Assembly: GCA_029204225.1 (NCBI GenBank)
Contig: CM055097.1
Coordinates: forward strand, 75,218,773 to 75,282,772
DNA from: Diphasiastrum complanatum
Taxonomy: Eukaryota > Streptophyta > Lycopodiopsida > Lycopodiales > Lycopodiaceae
Length of the DNA stretch: 64,000 nucleotides
Direction of reading: 5' to 3'
The position numbers were made by a program, and so were the translations under genes. The notes beneath the pieces were generated by a model. That model saw only the letters and a program-made list of their open reading frames with translations. It searched no databases and had not been told where the DNA came from. Positions 10,413-21,369 of the stretch are shown piece after piece. How positions within the stretch are numbered: position 1 is the stretch's first letter; the number at the start of each line of letters is the position of its first letter.

Positions 10413-11250
10413 TTTTTAAGTATTTTCTACCTAGCTTCTTCTGCTTTTTCTTTTTGTTTTTTTTACTTCCGTGTTGTATGTTTGCTTCTGTGCTTGTCTC
10501 TATCTACCAACAAATAGCACGCGTCGTCTCTCCAGTCCTACACGAGCTGCGGAGCAACTTCTTCAACCGGGGGGAAGCAACAAAAGAGTCAATTTGGGCA
10601 TTTTCTTCAAAAGAAGTGACCCAAGTGATCTTTTTCACAACCAAAAAGGTATATCAGAATTTGTCAGCCTATCTGCAGCCTTAACAGACCCTGATCTTTC
10701 ATTTTATCACCTCCAGAATTCTAACAACGATCAGATTTTGAGAAAACAGTCTGATATACTGTCAAAATCCCTTATTTCTCACCCAAATCTTTATCCTAGA
10801 ATTCAACAGCTTCACTGAGACTAAATCTCATTAAGATCAGTCCTCCAGCAGCTCGCGAATTCTATCTCAAAGACTTTGCTCGTTTACTGTCAAAACATCA
10901 CATTTTTTTCCATATTTCCTATCTGCCAGTCAAACCTCTCGGTTAGAATTCGCCATCTAGCCTAAGAATTTGTTCTTAAAGAGCACGATTTCCCTGTCCT
11001 ATCCGCGAATTCTAAAACTCCAATTTTTTTTTCAGAAAATCTAAAAAAATCACTATTTAGACATTCAAAACTCCTTTTCAGAATTCGCGAGTATTACAGT
11101 TAGATTTATTTGTCTTTCCATGTTTTCTCAGCATGTCCGCGAATTCTATTACGATCAGAAAGACCAGTTTTTGTCCTACAATATTCATTATGCAAGCAAA
11201 CTGTCCTTTTACCAAGTATAGTACTATCCTGCTCATCTATATTCTACATC
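10413..11250. other. Long untranslated leader of the gypsy element
   Basis: No conserved protein is seen. Frames at 10397-10818 cross it but show no family motifs. Long leaders between primer site and gag are usual in Athila/Tat elements. Several GAATTC-containing phrases (TTCGCGAATTCT-like) recur at about 10855, 10945, 11010, 11085 and 11150. Confidence 0.4.
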
Positions 11251-11712
11251 ATGTCTCGTGATTGTGCTGAATATTCTAATCCAACTCCTCCACGACTAGA
11301 ACGAGGAATTCCACGTATCGATGCACCAAAGTACGATGGTGAATCTGACCCATTCCGATTTCTCCAAGACCTTGATAATGCATGCCGTTTTTATGGAGAT
11401 ACCTCTGAAACTGAAAAGCTTCGTCTATTTTCCATGGTACGCTATGGCACCGCCAAGGAGTGGTACTTGAATCTCGAAGCTCCTGATCTTGCTTCTTCGA
11501 CCACCCTCAAGGACGCTCTCATCAAGCGTTTCAAACCATCCCGATCTAAGCCAGCCGCTCCTGTCTATTCAGTGCAAGTAAAAACGTTACCAATCGAAAC
11601 ACATCCTGTTTGGGTCTTGACTCGGACACAAACCCAACGCCAAGCCCCTACACTTGCACCCAGCAAAACTCAACTACAGGTTGTTCCTCCAGTGATGATT
11701 CAACCTCGATAG
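11251..11712 (+). pseudogene. Gypsy Gag fragment (Retrotrans_gag)
   Basis: From the ATG at 11251 the frame reads MSRDCAEYSN and then a Retrotrans_gag domain: IPRIDAPKYDGESDPFRFLQ, DLDNACRFYGDTSETEKLRLF, GTAKEWYLNL, LKDALIKRF. An upstream in-frame extension to 11110 is open but shows no homology, so I choose 11251. The C-terminal part is Pro/Thr/Gln-rich. The frame stops at 11712, shorter than an intact Gag. It lies downstream of the LTR and primer site of the same strand. Confidence 0.85.
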
Positions 11713-12035
11713 TTTAACGTCACCCGTCTGAAGAAATTCGGCTGCATCATGAGTATCGCCAACAAATTCGCAATGCCGACCAACAATCTTTCTCATCCCA
11801 TAAAGTACCTCCCAAGCCCTTTCAAAGCAAAACCCTTGAAGGTACCGAAGTTTGGGGAGATCTACTACAAGCCAATGTCACTTTTCCCTTCCATGTACTT
11901 TGGAAGCATGTTGGCCAGTGGAAACAACAGATCCAATCCAATACCACCACCATTATTGACGAGTTGCCTGAAATGTCCTTACATCTAACCAATCCACTCA
12001 GCGAACGAGGCAACATCAAAATCCCAGCTACCCAT
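11713..12035 (+). pseudogene. Degenerate gypsy Gag-protease linker
   Basis: Short frames such as 11749-11988 cover this part. They show no clear zinc knuckle. Position and strand place it between Gag and the protease of the same element, so I treat it as decayed polyprotein. Confidence 0.35.
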
Positions 12036-12430
12036 CATCAATCTCGTGAAGTTTTAGCAGTACTCGATGGAGGTTCTGGGCTTAATATCGTTTCCACATC
12101 CCTCATGATGGAATGAAATCTGAACAACAAGCTAGCCAAACCTACTTGTCAGCTTCGGATGGCTGATCAAAGTGTGGTCCGACCTATCGGTTTCCTTCTG
12201 CACATGCTGATCAAACTAGGAGGTCTCAAGTTTTCTGTTGATCTCGTAGTACTTGTAATGCCTATTCTTATGAATTACTACTTGGTCGTCTGTGGCTCAC
12301 CAATGCACGAGTCGTTCATGACTGGAGCAAAGGCCGAATCACTTTTGGCAATCGTGACAGTTCTGTCACCATTGACTCAACGAGTAAACTCAAACCTGCA
12401 CACATCCATGACGAGGGATCCTCAACCACC
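12036..12430 (+). pseudogene. Gypsy retropepsin fragment
   Basis: The plus-strand translation shows AVLDGGSGLNIVSTSLMME, with the D-G-G-S active-site loop typical of Athila/Tat proteases. It continues with CQLRMADQSVVRPIGF, a hydrophobic strand, and in another frame LLGRLWLTNARVVHDWSKG, the conserved C-terminal protease motif. A TGA interrupts the frame after LMME, and one frameshift separates the two halves. Confidence 0.8.
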
Positions 12431-12674
12431 AACTTAGTATTTGAGCCATACCAGTCCAGCCATGAAAAAGGTCATTATGTTAAATCTACTGAAACCATAA
12501 ACTGGAGTCACAGTCTAGCTACCATTGATTGTGTGAATGCCGATTATTGTGCTCAGCATCAGGATAATTGTACCTGTCCACTCCCGATCGATCATGACCA
12601 ATTACCTGATCTAGATACACCTATCATCAATGTCAATTTTATTGATATTCTTCCACACCATGATGAACTGCTAA

Positions 12675-13205
12675 ATGTTGCATGGCTACCTACTAATGAA
12701 CCAGGCGATTAATTCATTGATGATGAGAACGTCTTACAAATTCAGAATTGCCCAGAAGATATGGACATTTCTGATCTTCAGATCCTCAACTATATGGAAG
12801 CACTCCCACCTAGGACCTATCCGCAACATGCTTTCAAGGTGGAACCGTGCCAAGGTTGCAATTGAAGAACCTGAGACAAAATTCTACCGTCCCAAACGCC
12901 CACACTATCCATGGGATCTCTGTGAGGAGGAGACTATCTTTCAAATTGATAACAAGATCCTCCATGACGTACCAACTGTCCCTCATCCACACACATCTCC
13001 ACCACCAAAAACTCGACCACGTGGTCATACTATGAAAGAGAAAATGAAAAAACCACTTCAAATTCAACCGTCGGGTGACCTCACCATTGTTCGAAAAATT
13101 TCTGAAATTGTCTCTAGTCCTACACCAATCCCCAATAAATTCCAAGCCCCATCCCGGCAAGAGAAAGACAAGGCTCCCCTCGAATCTCTAGCCCATGATG
13201 GGTGA
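12675..13205 (+). pseudogene. Gypsy polyprotein fragment, unassigned part
   Basis: A 176-codon frame downstream of the protease on the same strand. It is proline- and lysine-rich in the second half (PTVPHPHTSPPPKTRPRG, MKEKMKKPLQIQPSG) with no RT motif. It probably represents the linker before RT. It ends exactly where an inverted copia LTR copy begins (13205), so the element was cut by that insertion or rearrangement. Confidence 0.4.
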
Positions 13206-13690
13206 AAGATTTCAAATCCTTAACATCCGATCTACTTGAATGATCTTTGGGTAGAAAGAGAAATACACTACCAATCTCATCAATGTAGAAAAATCAGCAT
13301 CTACACACAAATTGAGATGCAAACACCAATAGAACTTGATCAAACTTGAATGAAATGATTATGTACTGTTGTTGTCCGTACAAAACCAGCAAGCTACTGT
13401 ATAACAAATATAGATTGTTCTACACATAGAATTGCAAGCAATCACCAAGATAGTGCACCAATGGATAGTAGAACCCAAGAGAACCATGTATAAGCATGAA
13501 ATGAGGTAGAGAAGAGAGAATATCACTCTCTCCACGAGTTACATCCTTTTATAACAGGTCCAAACCCTATTTGGCCACTTGGCTTTCCCACCAAAATGCT
13601 AACCCTACTAATTTTGGGTTTAGATTCAATGTACCCAACTATTCAAATTGAATCTACTCAAACTCGCATTCTAACTTTCCCACACTTTCA
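13205..13690 (-). repeat. Copia LTR copy, minus strand, truncated
   Basis: The reverse complement of 13205-13520 matches the LTR at about 7600-7940: the shared phrases CATTTCATGCTTATACATGG, ATTGCTTGCAATTC, GTACGGACAACAACA and AAATCTTTCAC appear in order. The 5' part differs from the 7423 copy and carries a TATA-like TGTTATAAAAGG (minus). The 3' end lacks the CCAACA terminus, so it is truncated at 13205. Confidence 0.7.
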
Positions 13691-13749
13691 AAAAGTGTTT
13701 ATTCAGATGAAATTTAGACTAATGAACTTTGAAAAGTCAACTTCTAAGT

Positions 13750-15078
13750 CTAGCAAATCGATTTATCAAATGACATAAGAGAAGTAAGTATGTGATATTC
13801 ACATGAGATATTCTCCTCTTTCCCTTGAAATGTGAGCCACATGGACTCAACCATATTTCTTGAGTTTCTTTTTGGAATTTCAACTTGAGAAGGTCTCTCC
13901 TCCTCAATCCTTGGCACACTTGAACCTTGAGAAGAATTCTCCTCCTCAATCCTTGGCACATTTGAACCTTGAGATGACTCCTTAAGATCCTCTTCATGGT
14001 GCTCCTTTTTGATGGAAATCTGAGACCTCCATGTCTCATAATGATCACAACAAGTATGACCATTCAATATGCACTTCCTATGATTATCAAGAATACTTAT
14101 GCTAGAAACATAAGTCCAAAAATCACCACAACTTGGCATGATTTTTCTAATATTGAAATCAAAAGGCATTTCCATCTCAATAAGGCTAACTACTTGCTTA
14201 TGGATATAAGTGTCCACTTTGGATGCTTCACTTATTCTCATAAGAAGTTTACAACTTGCCTTTAAGATTGAAAACTTACCATTTTCATCTTTATGAATGA
14301 ACACATCATTCATGATCTTATTGAAACCAAAAGATCCTACATTATGAAGATATTTCCATTTCCTTGACTTCATAACTAATGTAAGCTTACAAGAAAAACA
14401 TATTTTGCTATCTTTTAAGGCATCACACTCAACTAGTATTGCCTTAATCCACCTTTGAGATACAAAAATCTCTTCAAAGCAAAATGGTTCTTCATAAGTT
14501 GGCATGATAGCATAAATGAAACTATTTTCATTTTGAGATTGCTCCTTATTCTTGATTAATTTCTCTTGGATAATAACAATAAGTTTGAGCTTATCTAAAG
14601 TTCCAAGCAAACTACTCTCCAAGGACATGAAATAAATCCAAGTTACTTTTAAGAAAGTGCCATATATCTTTGTATCTTGCACCAAATAATGCACTTCCAA
14701 ATGAAAATTTTCAAAAGATTTGACATGTGTTGTGATGGACTCTTGAAGACAAATCTTGCAAGTCCTTGTGAGACTCCAAGCCTCATTCACCTTTCCACAA
14801 AGGAAACACCTTCCCTTGGACTTGTCCTTCTTGTATTTGCATTTCAAACTTGAAGCTCCATCCTTCACCTCGGCCCCGTTGCTTTGGTTCTCCTTGGATG
14901 GATTGATCTTCTTTTTGTAGCATCTTGAGAAAATATATCCTCCCTTGCCACAAAGGTTGTACTTAGGATCCTTTCTTTCCTTCAATAGGATGCCACCTAT
15001 TGATGCCATGTGAATAAAAACCTGTGATATGATTTTACAAATGTAATTTGTGACTTTCAAGAGACTAGATTTGAACAT
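13750..15078 (-). CDS. 442-codon ORF of a non-autonomous LTR element, function unknown
   Basis: The longest open frame in the window (442 codons), preceded in minus-strand order by a primer site (16316-16328) and an LTR (16329-17076). It lacks RT, integrase and protease motifs. Near residues 38-53 it has a decayed CCHC knuckle (KYNLCGKGGYIFSRC) in which the first Cys and the His are both Tyr. A second Cys cluster lies at about residues 88-110 (GRCFLCGK ... TCKIC). Residues 380-410 repeat a SSQGS-VPRIEEE unit. The segment MRISEASKVDTYIHKQVVSLI is shared with a relic at 56809-57096. It could be a derived Gag. I cannot assign a function, and translation is unproven. Confidence 0.5.
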   Translation of the reverse strand: MFKSSLLKVTNYICKIISQVFIHMASIGGILLKERKDPKYNLCGKGGYIFSRCYKKKINPSKENQSNGAEVKDGASSLKCKYKKDKSKGRCFLCGKVNEAWSLTRTCKICLQESITTHVKSFENFHLEVHYLVQDTKIYGTFLKVTWIYFMSLESSLLGTLDKLKLIVIIQEKLIKNKEQSQNENSFIYAIMPTYEEPFCFEEIFVSQRWIKAILVECDALKDSKICFSCKLTLVMKSRKWKYLHNVGSFGFNKIMNDVFIHKDENGKFSILKASCKLLMRISEASKVDTYIHKQVVSLIEMEMPFDFNIRKIMPSCGDFWTYVSSISILDNHRKCILNGHTCCDHYETWRSQISIKKEHHEEDLKESSQGSNVPRIEEENSSQGSSVPRIEEERPSQVEIPKRNSRNMVESMWLTFQGKEENISCEYHILTSLMSFDKSIC

Positions 15079-16315
15079 CTTCGATAATCTAGAATGATCT
15101 ACAAAAGATCTAGCTCACAAACCTAAGAATCAATCTTCATACTAATGACTAGTCACTTGGAAACTTTGCTTTGATCATTGAGACAAAAGCACACAATCTT
15201 TGAATCAAATCACAAAAGAAATCAGATCCAAACTCCTATTGGATTCATCAGATACCAATGACTCTTTCTTTTGAAAGTTGAAATGGATATGAAAAAGATT
15301 TGACACCTGGATTTTTCTTTTCACTTGACTGGTTCTCTCAACACTTGAGATTCTTGAACAAAAGATGGGTTTTGTTTCAAATACAGGAAAATAAAACTTA
15401 ATCACTTATTTTAGACTCACTCTTGACCCAAATAATCTCACACTTGAGATTTAGAATGAATTTGATTTGCTTTGACAACAAACTATACCACCAATTTTTC
15501 ACAAAGCTTAAAAAATTAGACAACTAGAGATTCACAAAGATCTCAACCATGCATGAATACTCAAATATGAACTCTTAGAAAATTGTATCTCTATCTACAC
15601 ATTTGCCATAGACACCTTAATGACTCTTTTCAAACCTCACAAACACTCAAACAAATTGAGTAGGATTGAATAATGTGACTTGGATCTCAATCTCTTCTTT
15701 CAATTGAAGCCAATCTATGTCAAATTCCACAAAAGATTTGCATAGACACTAGAAACTCTCAAAGGTTTCACTTGGAGGACAGATCCGATGATGTTTTCTA
15801 GAAAATTGATGCTTCTAAACTTTACCCTATCACTCTTGAACAAATCTAGAGTGATGGTACAATGGATTTCAACCTCTCACCTTGCATATCACTCAACCTA
15901 TGATTTTTAGCAAAATCTCTCTCAACTTCAACATGCACTCAAAAAATCAGAGATGATCAATTAATGCACCTATTTCAAGCTTCAAATTTAATTTCTTGGC
16001 TGATCTAATCCAAGAACTAATCAAGGGATTAGATTATTTATAGAAAATGCTTGATTTTGCACCAAAAATCTCTCAAATTGGGTGTGTGAGTCAAATTGTA
16101 CAAATTTTTGAATTTTCTCAGCCAAAACCGGAGCTGTACGTACTCACACGTGTGAAAGGAGTTCCTACAGCCCACAACAAATTCTGATCCAAAATTTTTG
16201 ATAATATCTATCAAATCCAACTCGCTACCCAAAATTTGACTAGTTTCCAAAAAATTGCTAATTTTGGCTTTGATTTGGATTAACCCTATCAATTTCAACA
16301 AAACCTCTTGTACTA
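15079..16315. other. Non-coding leader between primer site and the 442-codon ORF
   Basis: No supported gene. In an autonomous copia element this interval would hold the Gag N-terminus, but only short unrelated frames exist. A CACACGTGTG palindrome lies at about 16145. Confidence 0.45.
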
Positions 16316-16328
16316 GGCTTTGATACCA
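16316..16328 (-). promoter_or_regulatory. Primer-binding site (tRNA-Met-like)
   Basis: Read on minus it is TGGTATCAAAGCC, one change from the standard TGGTATCAGAGCC, directly after the LTR end TTTTCACA. Confidence 0.85.
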
Positions 16329-17076
16329 TGTGAAAAAAGTACAAAAAGGACCAAGAGTGGATCCTAATCTGATCCTCAAGAGGGATTGGTTGTCAGATTA
16401 CTTGATCTATCAATCTACTTGAGATTAAGATCAATCTAAATCAATTATAGACACAAAATCCTAACAAGAACAATCATTAATTGAAGGTAGGTGTACTTTC
16501 TGGTTTCACACGTGTGAAAAATTGTCTGAGTATGGACTCCAACCTAAAAATCAAGTACACATTGATAGAACCTCAAAACCATCAAAACAAATGTAGACAA
16601 ATGGAGAGAAACACTCAAAATTGCTTCCAAAACCAATATTGGTGTCTCACACTGATTATGGCCAAATGTGGCTCTATATATACAATAAGTGAGAGCTCAT
16701 GGTACTGATCATCCCTCTGATCCCACTTGTGTGAAGGTGCTTTGTCATATGATGATTCATCATGCAAAACTGACACTTGGACAAAACCTTCTATTTTGAG
16801 CACTTTTGGTCTATTTTCCTTCTATATAAAGATCTACTTGGAAATCTTCTAGAACTCAAAATTCACCTACTTCAGTTTATTCCACATGTGTGAGTTGTTC
16901 TCTACACATGGATATGACACCTAACCAAAGGATGTGGCTCATGCAATCAATAGATTGATGGCATGTGTCATATGTCTAGAAAACTAGTTTTTGGCCTTTT
17001 TAGCCACTAGAACTTGAATTAAATCATATGTACATCCTATATGACTATGTTACATGACAAGTACATTAGTTTCACA
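16329..17076 (-). repeat. LTR (748 bp) of the non-autonomous element
   Basis: On the minus strand it starts TGTGAAACTAATG and ends CTTTTTTCACA, giving TGTGAAA/TTTCACA terminal inverted repeats. A TATA-like TGTATATATAGAG lies at about 16671-16683 (minus). A perfect 16-bp palindrome TTTCACACGTGTGAAA, centred on a G-box, lies at about 16505. The primer site follows on one side, while copia pol lies on the other (17135-18090). Confidence 0.75.
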
Positions 17077-17134
17077 CGTGTGTTTATCTATATACAAGAT
17101 TTTTGGCCTCTACCAAGCTTATTTTTGCATTTTT

Positions 17135-18090
17135 CACACCTTTTACCACTAACCTTGCCTTGTACTTGTTGATAGATCCATCTTGGTTTGTCTTCACCTT
17201 GAAGATCCATTTGCATCCAATAGCTTTCTTGTCCTTAGGCAACTCCACCAATCTCCATGTTCCATTCTTCATAAGAGCTTGATACTTGAGATCCATTGCT
17301 TGGATCCACTCCTCTTCTTTCCCTGCTTGATCTACACTTGTAGGCTCATCCAAAGAGGTTAGGAAAGCAACATAATTTCCAGAAACTACTTGCTTACCCT
17401 TTTGATCATATGTGAGCCTTGGAGGTACTTGTCTTTCTCTTGATGTTCTCCTTGGCTTTTGACTAGATGAAGGTCCATCATCATCACCATCCAAAGTAGG
17501 ATCCTTTTCATCAACATCAAGAATGTTAGATCCATCCACTCTACCATCAATCATGCTTGAAGACACCTTTGTAATATTTCTCTCATAAAAAATGACATCT
17601 CTACCAACAATCACTTTGTTAGTAGAAGGAATGTCAACCTTGTAGGCTTTACTCACCTCACTATATCCAACAAAAATACCTCTTTTTGAAGATGGATCCT
17701 CCTTGGTCCTATCATCAAGAGTAATGTTGACATAGCATGTGCATCCAAAGGTTCTTAGAAAGTTGACACTCGGCCTCCTCTTGAATAGCATCTCAAAAGG
17801 TGTCCTTCCATCCAAAATAGCACTCGGCCACCTATTGCACAAGAAATTGGCACACAACAAAGCTTGATACCAAAATGGTTTGTCAAGATTAGCACTTAAA
17901 CCTCATAGCTTTAGCACTTTCACATAAAGTCCTATTCTTCCTTTCAGCCACTCCATTTTGTTGTGGGGTCCTTGATGTTGTATACTCTCTCTTGATCCCA
18001 TGCTCATCACAAAAGGCCTTGAACTTGTTAGATATGTACTCACCACCATTGTCACCTCTCAAGCACTTCTTCTTTGTGGAAATCACTGTG
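17135..18090 (-). pseudogene. Copia integrase C-terminus to RT N-terminus
   Basis: Two frames (17889-18176 and 17084-17860). The first holds the integrase core end: CLRGDNGGEYISNKF with catalytic Asp, YTTSRTPQQNGVAERKNRT with catalytic Glu. The second continues with LDGRTPFEMLFKRRPSVNFLR, FGCTCYVN, the acidic PRRTSRERQVPPR hinge, and the RT start NGTWRLVELPKDKKAIGCKW and KYKARLVVKG. After KARLVVKG the homology ends abruptly at about 17135, so most of RT and all of RNase H are missing. The integrase N-terminal half is also missing beyond about 18090. Confidence 0.88.
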
Positions 18091-20230
18091 GCAGGTAAAT
18101 CGCACCTCTGTGGCCAGTTGCTCGCTGATCTTCGAAGGAGATTTTTGGAAGATTCAATCGCACTTCTAATTGCCAATTAATCGCACTTCTGTTGAGGTGA
18201 CCATCACTGTTATTAGAGAATCATTATCGGAAAACCATCAAGTCATGTTGCTGCCAGATTGCTACAACCAGTACCCCATCACATTTTCCAGATGAACGAT
18301 ACTTCTAGTCTGTGATCATGTGGAAGAATAAGTGTTGTTGATAGTACACTTCTTTGGTAGTTTTATAGCCATAATCATGAAGAGATAACAACAGCTGCGC
18401 TACTGGCAGGTTGGAAGCATTCAATAAAAAATCCAACGGTAGCGAGACGATCATTAAACGAGCTATTTCTGCTCTGCTGCTGTTGTGGTTACCTACAATT
18501 ACCAAGCAAGATTAGTTCTAGATGAAACTTTTGGTGACATCATCAGCCAAGGAGAACCTTTCGAATCATGATGCTCAGTCCAACAAGTATACATGATAGA
18601 TTCTTTGTTTTGATCTGTAAAAGTTTAAAAATTCTGAACAAATGTTTGCAGTGTTCTGAATCATTCAATAGGAGCTCCACTTGAAAATCACTGAGAATTG
18701 CTTCCGTCGTTACCACAGACAGAGAATTGATTGAGTGTGAATTCTGTTTTGCTGTTCATTCATCGTTGGCAGAGAGCAATTGGATGTAAAGGCTTCTCAT
18801 TCTTCATCGCTTCCAGTTGCTCTCTATCCTTTCCCTTGACTCCATCTCTAGGAGGCCCGGAATTGACAATATCACGGTTTGCCAAAAACTCAAGACTTGG
18901 GGCTATTGCAGCATACTGGCTTTCCCTTTCATGTGAGGTACTATTTTATTTTTAATCTTGTCATATTTCTATAAAAAGCATTTTGGATGCCCTGTTTTGT
19001 ACCTTGATTTTAGCATTGTTGAAAGTGGTGACCCGTAGCGATTTTTTCATTACTAAAACACATGTGAACCGTCTTTGATGCTATTGCATAGAATCAAGTC
19101 ATAATCGAGATTGATCACTGATAAGACATTCTCATTATTGCTCATGGTTTCTTTTTGGGTTCACATCCATTTCAAACAATCCTTATCAATGCATTGTATG
19201 AAGTGTTCGTGACGGGTCGAATTGGTAAACCCGACCTCTTTGAAATACAAGAGCGGGCAGGCAGTCCACCCAACATGCCGAAATACGCCACCTGGGTTAG
19301 GAATCACTAGTCACACCCGTCATCAATACTGTCTAGTGAAATACCTAGACCCGACGGTCGGCGAACATACCACCGCCTATCAAGCAAGGCGATGTGTATA
19401 ACTTGCACCCCACGAGCACATAGGTAGTAAATCGGTTTCAAGCCCATATAGTATTTTTACTAGCTGCAAGCCAAATTCAATGGGAAGAGAGATATTAGTG
19501 AGATCCTAGCGCGAATTAGCAATCGAAAGTTTTTACGTGACCATGACCCTAGAAAGCTCATGAATCATTGCATCGAAAGTACTAGAACCCCCTCCTTACA
19601 GTCATACTTCTGAGAGCCTAGAAAACTCTCATTGGCTCGGGAGCACGGGCTAACAGAGGAAGCTCCTAGGATTGGATGTGGCAGGACCTCTGTTACTCAC
19701 GTAGGGCATAACCAGCATCAGTACTGTTGCCCTCATATGTGTGTTGGTTATGTGTGGGTGTGGTTCTTAACGTTTCTTCATGAAGTTCATAATGAGAAAG
19801 TCTAACTAGTATGGAAGAATTTTTATACATGTTTGTATGTATCATTCCCAATCTCATGTTGAGAGAGCCTTCAAGAGTGAGAATTTCAACCAATACAAGT
19901 ATATGCTTCATGTAGTTTCATTCTTGAAAGATTGCATGAGTGAGAGATCTCTGTTAGGTGTGTGAGGCATGAAGACTGTGTGACAAGTAGGGAGAGATAA
20001 TTTTTAATTTTGTCAATTTTACTTTGGGGGTATTCTTATAGTTATGTCATGAGAAGCAAAAATTCCATTGTAAGGATGTGTTAGTGTCTTTGTGATGAAT
20101 TCACCTTTGTTTGAGAGCTAAAAAACCTTCCTCAGGTGGGAAAAAGTGATGTTCGTTTTCAAAAGACACAAGGATTGTAAGAAGAGAGCCATCGTTGACC
20201 TTGCAACTCTACATCTGAAGTACAATTGAA
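18091..20230. other. Non-coding interval
   Basis: No supported gene. At 18100-18190 an ATCGCACTTCT-like phrase repeats. A 75-codon frame at 18731-18955 ends near a plausible splice donor (GTGAG/GTACTA) but matches nothing I know. The segment 19190-19640 is richer in G and C than its surroundings (phrases such as GACGGGTCGAATTGG and GACCCGACGGTCGGCG) and may have a separate origin. Confidence 0.4.
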
Positions 20231-21005
20231 TGCCAATGTCATAATGGTGGCCCAGTTTCATCGTTGCCTCAATACCAATCAGTAAACATCTCTAAGAGAA
20301 TTCTTCAACCCTCTCATACCAAGATTTGGATATTGCTTGCTTTAGCCCGTATATGGCCTTGTTCAATCTGCACACCAACCCTTCTCCAACCTCAAAGCCT
20401 TATGGCTGGCACATGTATATTTCTTCATGCAGCTCCCCATTCAAGAAAGCAATTTTCACATCCATGTGACAAATTTCAAGATCATTCAATGTTGGCTAGG
20501 CCACTAGAATTATGATGGAAGAGATCCTTGCCACTGGTGCAAAAGTGTCATCATATTCTATCCCATGTATCTGGGAATACCCATTTTCCACTATCCTAGC
20601 TTTGTACTTATTCACATTCCCATCTGCGTCATATTTGATTTTGAACACCCATTTGGACCCTATAGGCTTTTTCCCTTCAGGCAATTTGACCAAATCCCAA
20701 GCATGATTTTTCTCTATTGAATGCATCTCCTTGATCAGTGCTTCCTTCCATTTGTTCCAGTCCATGTTTGCTGCTGGTTCTCTGTAGATGTTGGATTCTT
20801 TTATCATCTCATCTGTTATCAGGAACACCATGTCCCTGAATTTCCTTGGCGTCCTCTTCGTTCTTATAGACCTCTTGGGTTCGACTTCCATTGGCTGCTC
20901 AACTATTAAGTCTTTCCCTTGCTCGGTGATTCCTTTCTCAGCGACCTCAATTCTGTCATTGTGTTCACATGGTTTGGGTGATTCATTTAGCACGAGAATC
21001 TGCAA
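20231..21005 (-). pseudogene. Copia reverse transcriptase N-terminal half
   Basis: The frame 20496-21005 covers the integrase-RT hinge (EPKRSIRTKRTPRKFRDMV) and the RT start: NKWKEALIKEMHSIEKNHAW, LPEGKKPIGSKWVFKIKYDA, YKARIVENGYSQIHGIEYDD, TFAPVAR. Past a frameshift, 20240-20500 still encodes MDVKIAFLNGELHEEIYM and RLNKAIYGLKQA, the copia RT motifs before the YVDD active site. The YVDD box itself is absent, so the copy is truncated near 20230. Confidence 0.88.
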
Positions 21006-21369
21006 TTTTTTATTGTTTCTTTGTTCATTCTCCTTCTCTGCATGTCATGCATCTTCCTCATAGAAAACGACATCCCTGGAGATATAAGCCTCATTTTGAC
21101 CTTGCATGATATATCCTGTAAGCCTTGGCATCATCTGCATATCCAACAAGCATGCATTTGATGGACCTTTGATCTAGCTTTTTCCTGTTCTCAGTTAGTA
21201 TCAGACTAAAAGTTGTACATCCAAATGACCTTAGGTAACTTAGGGTTCTTTGTGTCCATGCCACTCCTCGTATGGTGTCTTTCCCTTCAAAGCTTTTGTT
21301 GGTGACCCGTTTATGGCGTGTACAATAGTGTTGGCAGCCTCTACCTATAGCAATTTTGGTATTTCCCCA

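Noticed and set aside
11110..11250. Upstream extension of the gypsy Gag start to 11110
   Set aside because: Open but without Gag homology; the ATG at 11251 sits just before the conserved region.
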